64,000 bases of DNA from Vanessa cardui (taxonomy: Eukaryota; Arthropoda; Insecta; Lepidoptera; Nymphalidae). Below are positions 23,198 to 35,547 of the stretch, one piece after another. Each line of letters begins with the position of its first letter. The first letter of the stretch is position 1. The notes under the pieces were generated by a model that made no database searches, was not told the DNA's origin, and saw only the letters and a program-made list of their open reading frames with translations. Where the stretch lies: positions 7,295,702 to 7,359,701 of the forward strand of contig NC_061136.1 in the NCBI RefSeq assembly GCF_905220365.1. The letters run 5' to 3'. The position numbers and the translations under genes were made by a program.

Positions 23198-23243
23198 CAT
23201 ATACATTAGATTTTTAAATGATTTTAAAAATCTAATGTATATG
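23198..23243. repeat. Perfect 21-bp palindrome with 4-nt loop
   Basis: Arms 23198-23218 and 23223-23243 are exact reverse complements around tgat. AT-rich, so more likely by chance than the GC-richer ones, but 21 perfect pairs is still long. Confidence 0.95.
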
Positions 23244-23505
23244 AAACAAAAAAGTAAAAATTTAACTTCAAAATATATATATGTACATATATAGGTTGTG
23301 TAGGTCTTTCAAGAAGAATAACAATTACGGACTCCAGCTTAGTAAATAAGACAAATTATAAACGTCACAAGTAACTGAAAAAAAAAATTAAAAAAACGTA
23401 CTGGCAACAGTGAATGAAGTTTTACTACATTCGTCATTTAAATTAAAAAAAACGCGGTGTTTAACTTACCATCCCTTGAATAACATTTAAAGTAAAGTCG
23501 TGGGT

Positions 23506-23665
23506 TATCTTATATATAAATATGAATTTTCAATGTGCGTGTAACCAAATTCCTAAACGATTGGACCGATTGCGATGATTTTTTTTTGTTTTAGTGAGTG
23601 ACTGTTTGAAAAAACATTTAACCTGATAGGTTGTGCTATGATGGGAAAGTAAATAAAGGTCTTAT
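23506..23665 (-). repeat. Family F fragment
   Basis: On the minus strand it reads atcgcaatcggtccaatcgt, then ttaggaatttggttacacgc, close to the core of families C and D. The plus-strand start is tatatataaatatgaatttt. Recognised as a common lepidopteran dispersed repeat; class unknown. Confidence 0.5.
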
Positions 23666-23718
23666 TTAATCTGAATAAAATGGCCGGTCTAGTATATACC
23701 TATATTGTATAAAGAAAG

Positions 23719-23921
23719 AGAGCCGAGATGGCCTAGTGGTTAAAAGGCGTGCATTTTAACCAATGATCGCGGGTTCAAACCCAGGCAAGCACCACTGAAT
23801 ATTCATCTGCTTAATTTGAGTTTATAATTCATCCTTTTATAGTTCTGAACCCTCTCCTCAAAAGGGAGAGGAGGCCTTAGCCCAGCAGTGGCAAATTTAC
23901 AGGCTGTTATTGTTGTTGTAC
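23719..23921 (+). mobile_element. SINE A copy with internal deletion
   Basis: Excellent tRNA-like head: gagatggcctagtggttaaa and B box gggttcaaacccaggcaagc. The body then jumps from aattcatcc to ctgaaccctctcctcaaaag, losing the central 130 bp or so. It ends with cagcagtggcaaatttacag and a gctgttattgttgttgt tail. Confidence 0.85.
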
Positions 23922-26449
23922 AAAAAATAATGGCGCGTTCATTGTTACCACATTTTATGTATAAATCACATTTTTAATTTAACTTCTCTATCCAAATAAC
24001 TACAAATGTTTGTGTAAAATGTGTATTATAAACAACTGTTTTAAGCAAATAGAATTTATTATAAAATGTACAATATTATAATTTGTAGTTTAAGCTAGGT
24101 AAGCAATTTGAACAAAACTTAAGCTGATTAAAGTAAATATTGAACAGACGCAATGTTTTATAAGATTTTCATTGTATCGATGAAATACTAAGTTAATTGG
24201 ATGTAATAAGTCTGCGGTTTTTCTATTACCAATACGGGAATCGAAATTTCTTAAACATTTTTTAGAACGAATATATATATTAAACAATATGAGTAAAGTA
24301 TTCACAGTGAACAAAACATTAAGATTATTTTATAAGTTATGCTTGGTACGTACGGTGTTACACGTGGTAGCGCTTTTAACCTATTGTATGTGTCATTTAA
24401 ATGAAATGGCATAAGTGAAAAATAAAATCAAGCATAATTTACGGGCATTACATTAAAAGCGTAATGGTATTAAATCGACAGAACGTGAAAACTGCAGCGC
24501 CGGGAACAACGCTTACAATTTTCCTGACGCTATATTTTTATCGACAATAACTGTCTCATTAATGCAATTGTACATTTTGTTACTTGAATTTTACAAAACC
24601 ACCGATTTTATGAAACATCAATTTAAATAAACGCCCAAAATATTCCGTGATGAATTATGGCGGGACGCATTATAGTAGTTTCGAAATAAAGTATTGAAAT
24701 TTACAATTGGACGTTTTAAAAATCTTTCTTATTTTTACAATTCGAAATAATTTGAATGCAGTAATAATTGTAATCCAGAAAAATATTTTTAGACAGCAAA
24801 ATTAACGCAACAAATTAATCGTGAAAATTTTAAATTGTCAAATTGTCTTAATTTGCTTCAAACACAACATATTACCTAATAATAACATGTATTTATATGT
24901 GTTTGTTTATAATTAGTAATAAGAACTCATAGAACCATAGTAAGTTAAGTAATTGCATAATATATCCAGATTTTGTATTATATATAATAAGCTCTTGAGT
25001 AACTTTCGTCTCAGTCTGTACCAACGCAAAAATAAGGTCAAGTACGAAAGCAATGCTTCGCTGTATTAAAAATCCTAGCTATCTTTAAAATTTAATATAA
25101 GCATTTTAACGCTTTTTAGGTTTGCGCAATGAACGTCGGATTTAAATTAAAAATTAACTCTCATTTCAATCTTTATACAATTTTTCCATACTACGATTTT
25201 ACGTCGTCAAATATTCTTTTTAAAATAGAATACAAAAATGCATACAACATATGTTATTAAATTACATTAGTAATAATTGAAATTAAAGCTGAATGCAAGT
25301 GCTGAAAACTTACTTTAGTGAAGTTTCGGCTCCATTCTTCCGACTTTCTATTAACTTCTTTCTTGGACTGCAGTCTCTTAAACGCGAGTTGCTTACAGCT
25401 GTTTAAGTTATTGAAATTCAGATGATATTGAAGTAATTACGTACTGTATACTCTATTATTTGCGTTATTCAAAATATTCACGTAAATTAGTGATATTACT
25501 CCGAACATTAACCTGCCACCCTTTGGTTGACATTTGTTATTATCTATTAAATTTGATATATTATGTATAAAGCATAAGCTCGGGTATAATATTTTATGTT
25601 ACATTTAAATGTAAGCAAGAAATGATTTACTAGATTTGGTACAAAATTTTTCAAAATAAATCAATTTTGTTCTCTCGATGATAAATGAGAGACATTTGTA
25701 ACTGCCAAATCAAAATGGAATTTTATAAAAATATTACTTAATCCGACAAGATTTTCTTGAATTATTTCTCTGGTCTAATATATGTACATTTTTTAAATAT
25801 ACCTATTAACAAAAGCTCTTGGCTTCACCCGTACTAATTACACATAAAAATTTGACATTTTTTTTTCAATTGTAGCATAGTAGATGTAGACAATAATTGA
25901 TATTTTCAAATATAATTCAAATTAAAGATAAATATTTTTATGATTTCTTCCCATATTTTTTTTTTTATTTATATATTCGTTACCAAAGTTTACATAGCAT
26001 ATTTAAGGTTGGGTCTCTCTAGTGAGCATGATTCATACTCGTTTCAGAGGGAAATGTATACTCGTATATATAAATAGCTTCTTTGTCCTTTTTAATAGAC
26101 CATATCATTTGATATGCAACGTTGTATCATAATTATTTTCCCCAATATAGGTATACTATATACAAATCCGTGATAAGGTCACCTAATTTAGTCTAAAACT
26201 ATATGATTGTATGGTATCAGATGCACGAAATTCTAAATCGAGCACATTTACATTTTAATGTTCTGAAATAAAAATACAATTCAACTACCGTATAAATGTA
26301 ACATTTACTCACAACGTGCAGAGTAAATTCCACGTGAAGGCCTAACTTATTAAGTTAATGTATTTACGTGTGAGCGTTAGCAGACCAACATATCCAACAA
26401 TGTCCATAGTATGGCACCAGGGCGTAATGGATAGTGATGCTGCTTTGTC
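23922..26449. other. No gene seen, AT-rich DNA
   Basis: Unique sequence; the minus frame at 24090-24314 has no recognisable motif. Confidence 0.5.
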
Positions 26450-26540
26450 CTTTGTGCCGGCGTTGTAGACAAGTTAGCGGTTAGCGTACACGTGTGACGC
26501 GGCATTTCAAATTCCAGCCGAGGCTTCCTTGGCCCTCGTC
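26450..26540 (+). repeat. Possible degenerate tRNA-derived repeat
   Basis: A-box-like tagcggttagcg (26475-26486) and B-box-like tttcaaattcc lie about 30 bp apart, with tRNA-like spacing, in a GC-richer island. No cloverleaf can be drawn with confidence, so it is not called a tRNA gene. Confidence 0.3.
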
Positions 26541-27674
26541 AAGTGTTCACAAATTGTGTTGAGGTAAAGAGATGTATTGGTTTTGCTACATCATACGAAT
26601 AGCATATTTATATTTGTTTATGGAAAAATGTTGAAGTGTATTAAAAATAAAATTTGTTATGTTTTTTAGGAGTAGAAAATACATTTTATTTTATAAAAGA
26701 ATGAATAACATGATGTGCTTAAATATGATTAAATATACAATGATGAATTAAAAATAGTTACTGTATAAATCTTGACCGATGATAGTAGCTTTTTCATTTG
26801 TGAGGTGATATTATATTGTTATAATTATTGCTACTATAAATTATTTTTGTACGTGATACGTTTGTTTGTTTTTTCATTACTATAAAAGTATAATGATATA
26901 TTTTTTTAAATACACTATTCAATACATAATAAGACTTTGTTGTATACGTTTCTATTATTTATCACATACCGTTTTCTATACTAATATTATAAATACGAAA
27001 GTAACTCTATCATTCTGTTGTAATTATGAGACGAACTGTACCGAATTTAATGCGGTATGAAGCTTTAATTTAGGACAATGTTTCCTAACATTTGACGTCA
27101 AACTGCTTGTATACGAAGCCGCAGTTGACAGCTACTTTGATCCAATTCAGAGTTCAAAAAAGGCATGCTCGTCTGGTGAAGGAAGACTAACTAACTGCAC
27201 AAGATATATTAAAATTCACTAATATTAATGTTCCTCTATATTTTGACCTTATATACGATGAAATGAAAATAATTCAGATCACAGTAAAGATCGTTAAGTT
27301 ATTTTCTAAGCAAAGGAGTGTAAACTGACGATTTGACTCTACGTTGCAATTTGAAATTAAAAATTTCTTGTACAGATAATCACGTATGAAATAAGATCAC
27401 GTTTGGTAATTTTAAAAACTTAGTGATAAAAAGGTTTAGAACACTTTCATACTATAATCGTTTAGTTATTTAAAAAGTTAAATAAGAACGCAGATGCACT
27501 TACATGCTTACCTCGTGGAAATTGTTTGCCTCGAGCATATCTTACCTCGTTTAAGAGGACATACGAGTATACACGTGATTATCTTCATATAAATAAAATG
27601 CCTTTCTTAGCTACTTAACAAAAAACGCTAGTTCTAATTTGAACGAGTTAATCTGGTATAATTCTTCTATCATA
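26541..27674. other. No supported gene; one open block
   Basis: AT-rich. A plus frame at 27061-27222 (53 codons, VKLLVYEAAVDSYFDPIQSS in the middle) is open but has no clear splice or start context; treated as a weak finding only. Confidence 0.4.
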
Positions 27675-27968
27675 TTTTTTTTATGTTATATAGTTTGGCG
27701 GACGAGCATATTGGCCACCTAATGGTAAGTGGTCACCATCATCCATAGACAATGACGCTGTAAGAAATATTACAATTCCTTACATAGTCAATGTGCCACC
27801 AACCTTGGGAACTAAGATGTCATGTCCCTTGTGCCTGTAGTTACACTGGTTCACTCACCCTTCAAACCGGGACACAACAATATTGAGTACTGTTATATGG
27901 CGGTAGAATAACTGATGAGTGTGTGGTACCTACCCAGACGGGCTTGCACAAAGCCTTACAACCAAATA
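27675..27968 (-). mobile_element. SINE B copy (near full length)
   Basis: T run at 27675-27682, then tttggcggacgagcatattg, taagtggtcaccatcatcc, taagatgtcatgtccctt, acaacaatattgagtactgt and a gacgggcttgcacaaagcc end. Matches the 286 and 8471 copies closely. Confidence 0.9.
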
Positions 27969-28149
27969 GATGTCATATCTATCTAGATAAAACATACCTA
28001 CACAGGCGACTTAAAGTCGTGGGACTTTGTTAAAATCTGAATAAATGAAACCGAATAATTAGTGAATAGGATTTTTTTTTATATTCAACCCAATAATGTT
28101 TAAATGCAGACATGTTTTAAATTACGAAACCGTTAAAGGATATTTCACT
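27969..28149. other. No gene seen
   Basis: Short unique spacer between SINE B and the 28.2-kb local repeat. Confidence 0.4.
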
Positions 28150-28197
28150 GGCTTTATTCTGTTCTTGACTGGCTGTTATACGCGGAAGGCGAAGTTT

Positions 28198-28300
28198 TTC
28201 CTTCATTGATTGTTTTCTCGCGAAACACTTGCATTGAGTCTCGCAACAAAGCGAGATGCAAGAGACTGTATTTGTCTTTCGAAATTAAATTCTTAATCTT
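28198..28300 (+). repeat. Local repeat G, copy 1
   Basis: Aligns with 29325-29425 through ttcattgattgtttt, the gagtctcgcaacaaag block and aattaaattcttaatcttc. Diverged; nature unknown. Confidence 0.4.
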
Positions 28301-29324
28301 CACGAGAAGACTTAGATTATAACTATCGACAGTACGAAATGATGTCTTATATTGATATGTTGTTATATATATTATATATAGATTCAGGGATGTCTTTAAC
28401 CAATTTGAGGCCCTGGGCATATTAGGATAACGGATAGTGTTGAGGGTCTATGACTTTGGCAGAACACTATTTAGTTAAAATAGACAAAGACATTTTCATT
28501 ATTCATCAATTTACGTTTTTTTTAACCTGTTACTGATTAATTACCTCTGGATAAGTCAAAGCCTTTATTTTGAAAAAATGCTGATGCTTTTATGTGATCT
28601 GCTCACTTGCCCAAAGTGCTCACTGAGAAAGAGGGATCTGTATATATTATAAACTTTATTATTAGTCAAAATGGTGGAAATTCCTCGGCCTATAATTTAT
28701 TAGCACACTCAAATTAAGACTAAATGAAACATACAATACAAAGTATTACTGATTGTTGGTAGAATAATTAAGTTACTATTTAGGTTTACTAATACTTTTC
28801 AGAGGCAGGTATTTGCAGATATGCTAGCAGAATGTCCTATCGTGATTATTTGTTTCTTTTTTTTAAATATTGTTCTCTCTTTTCATATGTCATGAATAAC
28901 GTTGAACCATTCTTAAGATTTCGTTTTCTAACCAAACACAACTAATCGCAGGAGTAAGTGCATTCATGTATATTTATGTCAAAATATTTAGTGTCAAGCA
29001 AACTTGAGCGTTTTTTTACATAACAGATGACAACCAACCCTCTAAAACGTGAACGAAGGCGCGGGAGACAAGTTATACAAAATAAAGTATATTTTTCAAA
29101 AGTTAAATGGAGTACAATATAAAGTTTCACAATAAAAAACGTCACGTATTTTTGGTTATGATACTTTACTAAACTTCTGACAAATCAAACCAACGTATCT
29201 TCAGCGCATTCTTGTTTTCATTCATAATATAACACAGTTTGTATAATGTATTGCCGGTAAACCCATTTCCCGGCACCTGAGTCAAAGCTATTAATCCGTG
29301 CTCCATCGCACAGCAGTCTTTCAA
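28301..29324. other. No gene seen
   Basis: Contains a short ttgaggccctgggca piece (near 28405) resembling ggggccctgggcacg at 52626; otherwise unique. Confidence 0.4.
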
Positions 29325-29425
29325 ACTTTATTCATTGTTTTACTTGCGATGCACTTTCGTTGGGACTCACGACAAAGCTTGTTCAGATTGAACTTGTCTC
29401 CCGAAGTCTAATTCTTAAGTTTCTT
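29325..29425 (+). repeat. Local repeat G, copy 2
   Basis: ttcattgttttacttgcg, gggactcacgacaaag and gtctaattcttaagtttc match copy 1, about 1.1 kb away in the same orientation. Confidence 0.4.
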
Positions 29426-30092
29426 AAATAAAGTTTAAATTAATTAATTTATTATTAATGAGTTTATTTCATGTTGCGCTTAGGAAGGTATTATTAAATT
29501 TACATTTATGAAATACAATGGTACCAAAATTTGAAGACATTAATCGTTTAATAAATTTAAATAAAATATAGATTTACATTTGTGACTTGGGATTTATTTA
29601 CGTAACAGCAAGAAGCAGTTTTGCAACGCTCGTCTTGAGATTTGTTAGTAGATTTCTGAAGCGGTAGCAATATATTCTCGCTATGTAAGTTTAGTGCATA
29701 TTTCATCATGAAATAACATACAGCGTAAATGTTATAAATGTCCTAAATATCATAGATTAACTAAAAAATTACAACCCGTTAATATTTATCAGCTCGTATC
29801 TAGGAAGTAGTAAAGAGCTCCTCTCATGTCAAGAAAAATGCTTGAAGCTAATTACAATTTTGGTATAAAGCGAAAAATTTATTTATCACAAATTTAAAGG
29901 TCCAAACTTATGCTTCATATAAAGCATATATATAATCCATAAATTTTGCAAAAAAACTCAAATGTTTTGTACCAATTGCTTAGCGATATTGACGATATTT
30001 TCCCGAATAATTTCAGTCATGACAACCAACTACGCCGGATATATTATTAGCGTACAAATTTATACGCTGTTTAAGCACACACAGATGTAATC
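29426..30092. other. No gene seen
   Basis: AT-rich unique sequence. Confidence 0.5.
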
Positions 30093-30334
30093 TTTTTTAT
30101 CGGACCATAGATAAATGCGCTTTAAGAAATATTCACCATTCCTTACACTGCCAATGTGCCACTAACCTTGGGGAACTCAGATGTTTTGTCCCTTATCCGT
30201 GCCTGTAGTTATACTGACTTACTCAACTTTCAAACTGAAACACAATAATACTGATTATTGCTTTGGCTTTAGTATATCTGATGAGTGAGTGAACCTACCT
30301 AGACGGACAAGGACAAAGTCCTTCCATCAAGTAA
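30093..30334 (-). mobile_element. SINE B copy lacking its 3' portion
   Basis: T run 30093-30098, then a jump past the ggcggacg...gtggtcacc segment to ccatagataaatgcgcttta. It continues with ccttacactgccaatgtgcc, cgtgcctgtagttatactg and a final agtccttccatcaagtaa. Confidence 0.75.
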
Positions 30335-32354
30335 ATCTTTTTTCTTACTCTTTTTTTTCCAAAAGGACGGCTAATCCGATACGATCACAAAAAAGTTCGG
30401 TAGAGGCACGTGAGCATTTTTAGATTGTAAAACCCAATTACGTTTCATCAACCCAACCTAAGGTTTATGCCCAGGATCTCGGTATATGCGGTTTTAAATC
30501 TAGTCACTAGATCAAGAAAACAGTCGAGGCAACGAAGCTATATAAATTTCTCATCTTGTTATTCAAAAACATTTTACTCGTTTTATGTCTGAAGCTTATA
30601 TAAACGGAACATATACTTGAAAATGCTTAAGATTGGCATATTTGATTCCGTCTAGTTACATGAAACCCCGACAATTGGCGCACGTCATTTAATTTTGCTG
30701 ATCTCATGTTTGTTCTGCGCGCCATCATATTTAAATTGAATTTTGGAATAACCATGTAGGAGCAAACAAAAGCGGATTATTACGGCGCTCTCAGTTCGAC
30801 TGAATGAGTTTTAATGTACGTCCTGAAAATTTAGATTCATTATATTTTTAAATAAATTAAAGCGAAGCTTAGCCACAAATGTTTAATATTCGAAATCGTG
30901 TTTTTACATACAGGCTTGTTAACGGTTTTATTTTCAACGCGGTTTATATTTACTGCATCTCGGGGGCGAATAAAATAACCTTAATAATCTAGTAAACTAA
31001 TAATCTGTTGGGATTTAGTAGCCCGGCATATCATTACATGCAGAATGTCGTCATACTAACGAGCTGCGAGCAAATAACTCCTCATAATACCACAGGGAAC
31101 TCGAGGACCATAGATGCTGTCTTTACATCCGTTTTATAAATAACATAAATCGACATTAACTTATTTAAACTGTTCTATTTTTAATTTTTCATTCAACTAA
31201 ATTTTCATTTTATTTTTTTATTTTATTCTAATTTAGTCGCAAAAATATTTGGAATTATTATAAGAAATATAATATAATATAGACAATTTTTTTTTATTTC
31301 TATTTATTATAAATAAGTCATATGTCTGAGATAGTTGCTTAAGATTACGAAAAACTTTGTTTAACTATATTCCCATTTTTATTTACAAATCTTAGCTAAG
31401 CATAAACGCAGATCATATATGGTTTATTAAAAAAATAATAAATTGCTATTCTATAACTGAATTATCATAAAATACTCTAATCGTGGATAATTGCGGTATA
31501 AAATAATGAAAGTAAACTAGCATAGTTTAAACGTACGCCCTGACATAGAGTGTGGTTAGCGCGCATATTTACCGGCAACTCAGTTTCTCTGTTATTAATA
31601 AAGCCTAGATTAAAAACATAACATATATGTGGTTTAAAATACATCCTTTGAGACGCGCTCTTCGGAATTATTAGTTTTTTTTTATAAGTTCTAAAACGCC
31701 ACTTAAGATATTAAATATTTAATGGTACACGTAATAATCTTTTTAATTTTATTAAAAACTTTGCTTAATAATTCATGATCATTATTTGTATAATACAAAT
31801 AAATACAGTGACTATGTATTGTGTTCAAAATCTTTATTGATTTACTATATTTTCTTTTGGTTGGTTAATAATAATTAAGTAAACTTTTTCTATCGGAGTA
31901 TAATACAAAGAAATTTATCGCTTCGAAGTTACTTTTGTATATCTCATTTTCTTTGTCTTCAGCCATCTTATACTTTAACTTTGTTTTCGTGAAGTTCATA
32001 CAAACGAAATGGGAAAAAAATTGGTCGTCGGTTCGAGAGAATCTCTCCCAGAAATTTAACATTTATAAAATACGTTGAAGGCCAGAGTTGAGCAAACTGT
32101 CGACGCATTTTTGTCGGGACCCTAAAGTTAGCATTTCATAACTCTTTGCCGGAAAGATAACTTCGAACAAGTTTCCCCTGACATGGCAATCCTTGCTCTT
32201 AGACTTTAAACATAATATAAACGATTTGAAGATCTTTAGATTTTTATAAGGAGCACACAGTATTTTACGGACGAAAAGATCTTATACGTGGTAAAAAATT
32301 CTAGAATGAATTAAAAATTAAAGATGTACCTACCTTATCTGTAATTTGACATAA
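30335..32354. other. No gene seen
   Basis: Unique AT-rich DNA; 30655-30800 and 31015-31130 are slightly GC-richer without supported frames. Confidence 0.45.
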
Positions 32355-32495
32355 TATTACTCACACTCCAGGGTGGCTGGAAGAGATCTCTCATAGAGAT
32401 AAGGTTTCCTATGTATCACTTTGTTTCTTTGTTATTCTTTTGTTTCTGTGTTACTTGTTTTTGGTACATGAATAAATAAATAAATAAAAAAAGTT
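32355..32495 (+). mobile_element. LINE 3' end with AATA-type tail
   Basis: ggctggaagagatctctcat, agagataaggtttcc and a T-rich stretch, followed by tgaataaataaataaataaa (32469-32490), match the plan of a common lepidopteran LINE 3' end. No coding part is present. Confidence 0.55.
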
Positions 32496-33193
32496 TGTTC
32501 TTAACGAACATTTATTTTCACTATTAAATTTGAGTTGACTTTTTTCTCGTGAAACAAGACGATTGTAATGTATAGAACATTAATTAAAGAGTCACGCATA
32601 CCTTTACGGAAAAGAAAAAGCCAATATATTATTGTATCACTTCAAAAAAAGAATAGAATAAGATATTTATTTGTTTTAACATATTGTCTGTCTTGTCACA
32701 AACCAGCTGTGTCACGGACCAGTTTACCGAGCAAGAGTTAATATACTTTAATAATCTAATAGGACCGTTATCCAACACTACCAGAAGAAGATTATGCTCT
32801 ACCGTAAGCCCGATCGCCTTTGTATGCTTTTTAAAACAAGAAGGTCTGAAGCTACAAATGTCCTAAGCCCAGAGTCTTACTTAGTCTTATAAAATGACTA
32901 CGAAATCAACGAGTTAAGTCCATTTTATTTTTATAAAGTTGAAATAGACTCAAAAGTTTATCGTGTTTAAATTATACAAGTTAATTTTATGTGGAAACAT
33001 TACGGGCTTCTGCAAAATTCCGTATTAAATGAAAGTTAATTAACATGTATAAAACTAATTTTCAATTAATATAATAATAAAAGTTAAACTTTTTTTTTAC
33101 TAAATTAATATCAACTAATAAAGATATCAAAGTGTCCAATACAAAATTACTATATATTTAAATGGTATTGTATAAATAATAAGTGAAATAAGT
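32496..33193. other. No gene seen
   Basis: AT-rich; the frame at 32684-32866 has no recognisable domain. Confidence 0.5.
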
Positions 33194-33229
33194 AACTATT
33201 TTTCTTAACAAATGTTAAGAAAAATAGTT
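33194..33229. repeat. Perfect 16-bp palindrome with 4-nt loop
   Basis: Arms 33194-33209 and 33214-33229 are exact complements around aaat. Confidence 0.95.
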
Positions 33230-33404
33230 AAAACGTATACATTTCGTAAAATTAAGCCCAATTCAACGTTCCTATATAAACTTACGTTATAACAACTTTC
33301 ATAAGATGTGTCAAACAACTGAATACTTGAATTTGATGTCAAAGAGTTAAGAAAGATACGTTAAAATGGAAAGTCATTGTTAATTCATTTATTTTTGTTA
33401 TATT

Positions 33405-33634
33405 TATTTTATGATATAGCTTGGCGGACGAGAAAATGGGTCATCTGATGGTAAGTGGTCACCATCGCTCATAGACAATGGCGCTGTAGGAAATATTAAC
33501 CATTCCTTGCATCACCCATGCGCTACCAACCTAAGGAACAAAGGTATTATATCCTGTAATTACAGTGTTTCGCTCTTCAAACTGGAACTCAACAATGCTG
33601 AGCACTGCTATTTGGGTATAGAATATCTGATGAG
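33405..33634 (-). mobile_element. SINE B copy, 5' truncated
   Basis: gcttggcggacgagaaaatg, taagtggtcaccatcgctc, caatggcgctgtagg and gagcactgctatttgg, stopping at gaatatctgatgag. The expected 5' part (gtgggtggtacc onward) is missing on the right. Confidence 0.75.
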
Positions 33635-33694
33635 TTTGATTTTCTAATATTAAGATTTAAGCCATACAATTGCATAGTTTTTATCAGATAAGGC

Positions 33695-33733
33695 CCCGTT
33701 TTGCCCCGAATACGACATTTGGGGCAAAACGGG
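33695..33733. repeat. GC-rich 13-bp palindrome
   Basis: cccgttttgcccc (33695-33707) and ggggcaaaacggg (33721-33733) are exact complements with a 13-nt loop, 60 bp from the truncated SINE B. A reverse B-box-like ggcttgaacc follows near 33760. Confidence 0.95.
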
Positions 33734-35271
33734 ATCCGAACAAACACCAATAGCGAGGCTTGAACCTACAGACACCAGATGTAATTCTATTTATTGGATC
33801 TCGTTGAGCTTATTTAATGTGCCTCTAGAGCTGATGTGGCCAATTCGATCAAACAAAATCTTTTCTTTTGTTGGACAATCATTGGCCCAACATTTGAACA
33901 AATTAATGTAACCGTATATTTTAAGGACAGAGATTTTATCACTAATGTTAATATAATTATCACAGATATTAATATATCATAATGAAAGTTTATTATGAAC
34001 GAGTTATACCGATTTCGTAACGTCACGTGAGGCTATTGTTCTGGAGTTTGGGTACTTCGGAACAAACTTCCACGCTCAAGTGTTTGTGCTCTCGGCTCTT
34101 TAGTAAATTGTTATTCATAGCTCCGTATAAACGCTGGAAAGAGTGCTCCATACTCTTATCTTATGTTTAATATCTGAAGCAACTAAATTACTTGTCTTTG
34201 TTTTGTTTCAGTTCTTGTTTAAATTATGGTTTATTTACTGAAATTGTCAAATATATGTTGATGTACATGCATCAATAGGTTATATTACAAATTGGTCTTA
34301 AATGTTATTTATTAGGATTGAAATAAAACAGATATTAATGGCGATCCATTGATTACGTTCAACATTGACATTCCGCCAGATTTAACAAAGTGTTTGGAAT
34401 TATACTCGAAATCACTAAAATTTTATATTCTCTGCGTCACAATTTTACCGTCATATGATAATATATTTAGAATAGAGAAGTGAATTAGATTAAAAAAAGA
34501 TAAGAATTTAAAATACTTAAAACAATCTTAATTTACTACCAAACTAATATTTCTATCTTCGAATTTATATTCACATAAATAAACCATCAAATCATATATA
34601 TTGATGTAAACTGAGTAAGTACTCAGTTAAACTTACAAGTCCAAAATGAAACACAATAAACACTTTTTACAAAATCGTGCCAATATCGACCTTACAGTCC
34701 GTATCCAAAAATATATGTATATTAATGTCAGTTTAATTCAGTTTCGCGCGCTTTTGTTTTTTTATTTAATCTAGCTAGTTGTATGGACAAAGGAATATCC
34801 TATCCTTAATATATATATAATAATCAATGAAATTTTAACATTTTTTAGGACCTAAATAAGGATGGTATATATTAATTTATTTATAGAAATTATATTTTCT
34901 TTTCTTAATTTTATTTTATTTTATGCAGTTCGTATTTTACAATAGCTGCTATTTTATTCGTTACCATTGTGATTCAGTAAACAAAAATCAAGTATTTCAG
35001 AATGTAGCTCGACCATTAAAAATCCGTACAGACACTTTAAATAAAAAACACACTTTTGATTAACAAAAAATAAACTCAAATATAACATAAACTAGCGGGC
35101 TAGTATTATGATATATCTAAAAAATTGTAATAATATATATTTTGAAATATTCCATTAACAATTTTAAAAAGGCTTCTCTTATTCCGAATATTTGTTTTCA
35201 TAAATGCATATTACATTTAATGTGCTACATTTGGAGGCTAAAATGATTTTTATATTCCTTTATTTGATACA
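33734..35271. other. No supported gene
   Basis: AT-rich. A strong acceptor-like ttttattttatgcag ends at 34928 and is followed by a 44-codon open frame to 35060, but without a donor; noted as weak. Confidence 0.4.
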
Positions 35272-35346
35272 ACATACAATAATTAGTGAGGTTAATTTTT
35301 GTGTTCATAGATAACACAAAAATTAACCTCACTAATTATTGTATGT
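35272..35346. repeat. Perfect 34-bp palindrome with 7-nt loop
   Basis: Arms 35272-35305 and 35313-35346 are exact reverse complements around catagat. It is the longest perfect fold-back found, and ends 16 bp before a SINE A copy. Confidence 0.97.
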
Positions 35347-35362
35347 AATACTAAAAATCCTT

Positions 35363-35547
35363 AAGCACAATGGTTAGACCGCATATATCTTAACCCGTGA
35401 TTGCGGGTTCAAACCCAGACAAGCACCACTAAAAGACTAATTTCATCGAAATTCTGTCACATTTGTATTCACCAACCCACATTGGAGCAGCGTGGTGGAA
35501 TGTGTTCCACACCTTCCCCCTCAGCTGTGGGAAATTTCAAGGCTGTT
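35363..35547 (+). mobile_element. SINE A copy with internal deletion
   Basis: Head caatggttagaccgcatata with B box gggttcaaacccagac, then a jump from agcaccactaaaag to ctaatttcatcgaaattctg. Continues cattggagcagcgtggtgga and ends tgtgggaaatttcaaggctg. It belongs to the ctaatttcatcg subfamily. Confidence 0.8.

Noticed and set aside
23727..23790. tRNA gene at the head of SINE A copies
   Set aside because: A and B boxes are present, but the sequence continues into the shared SINE body, the acceptor stem does not pair, and the unit recurs many times.
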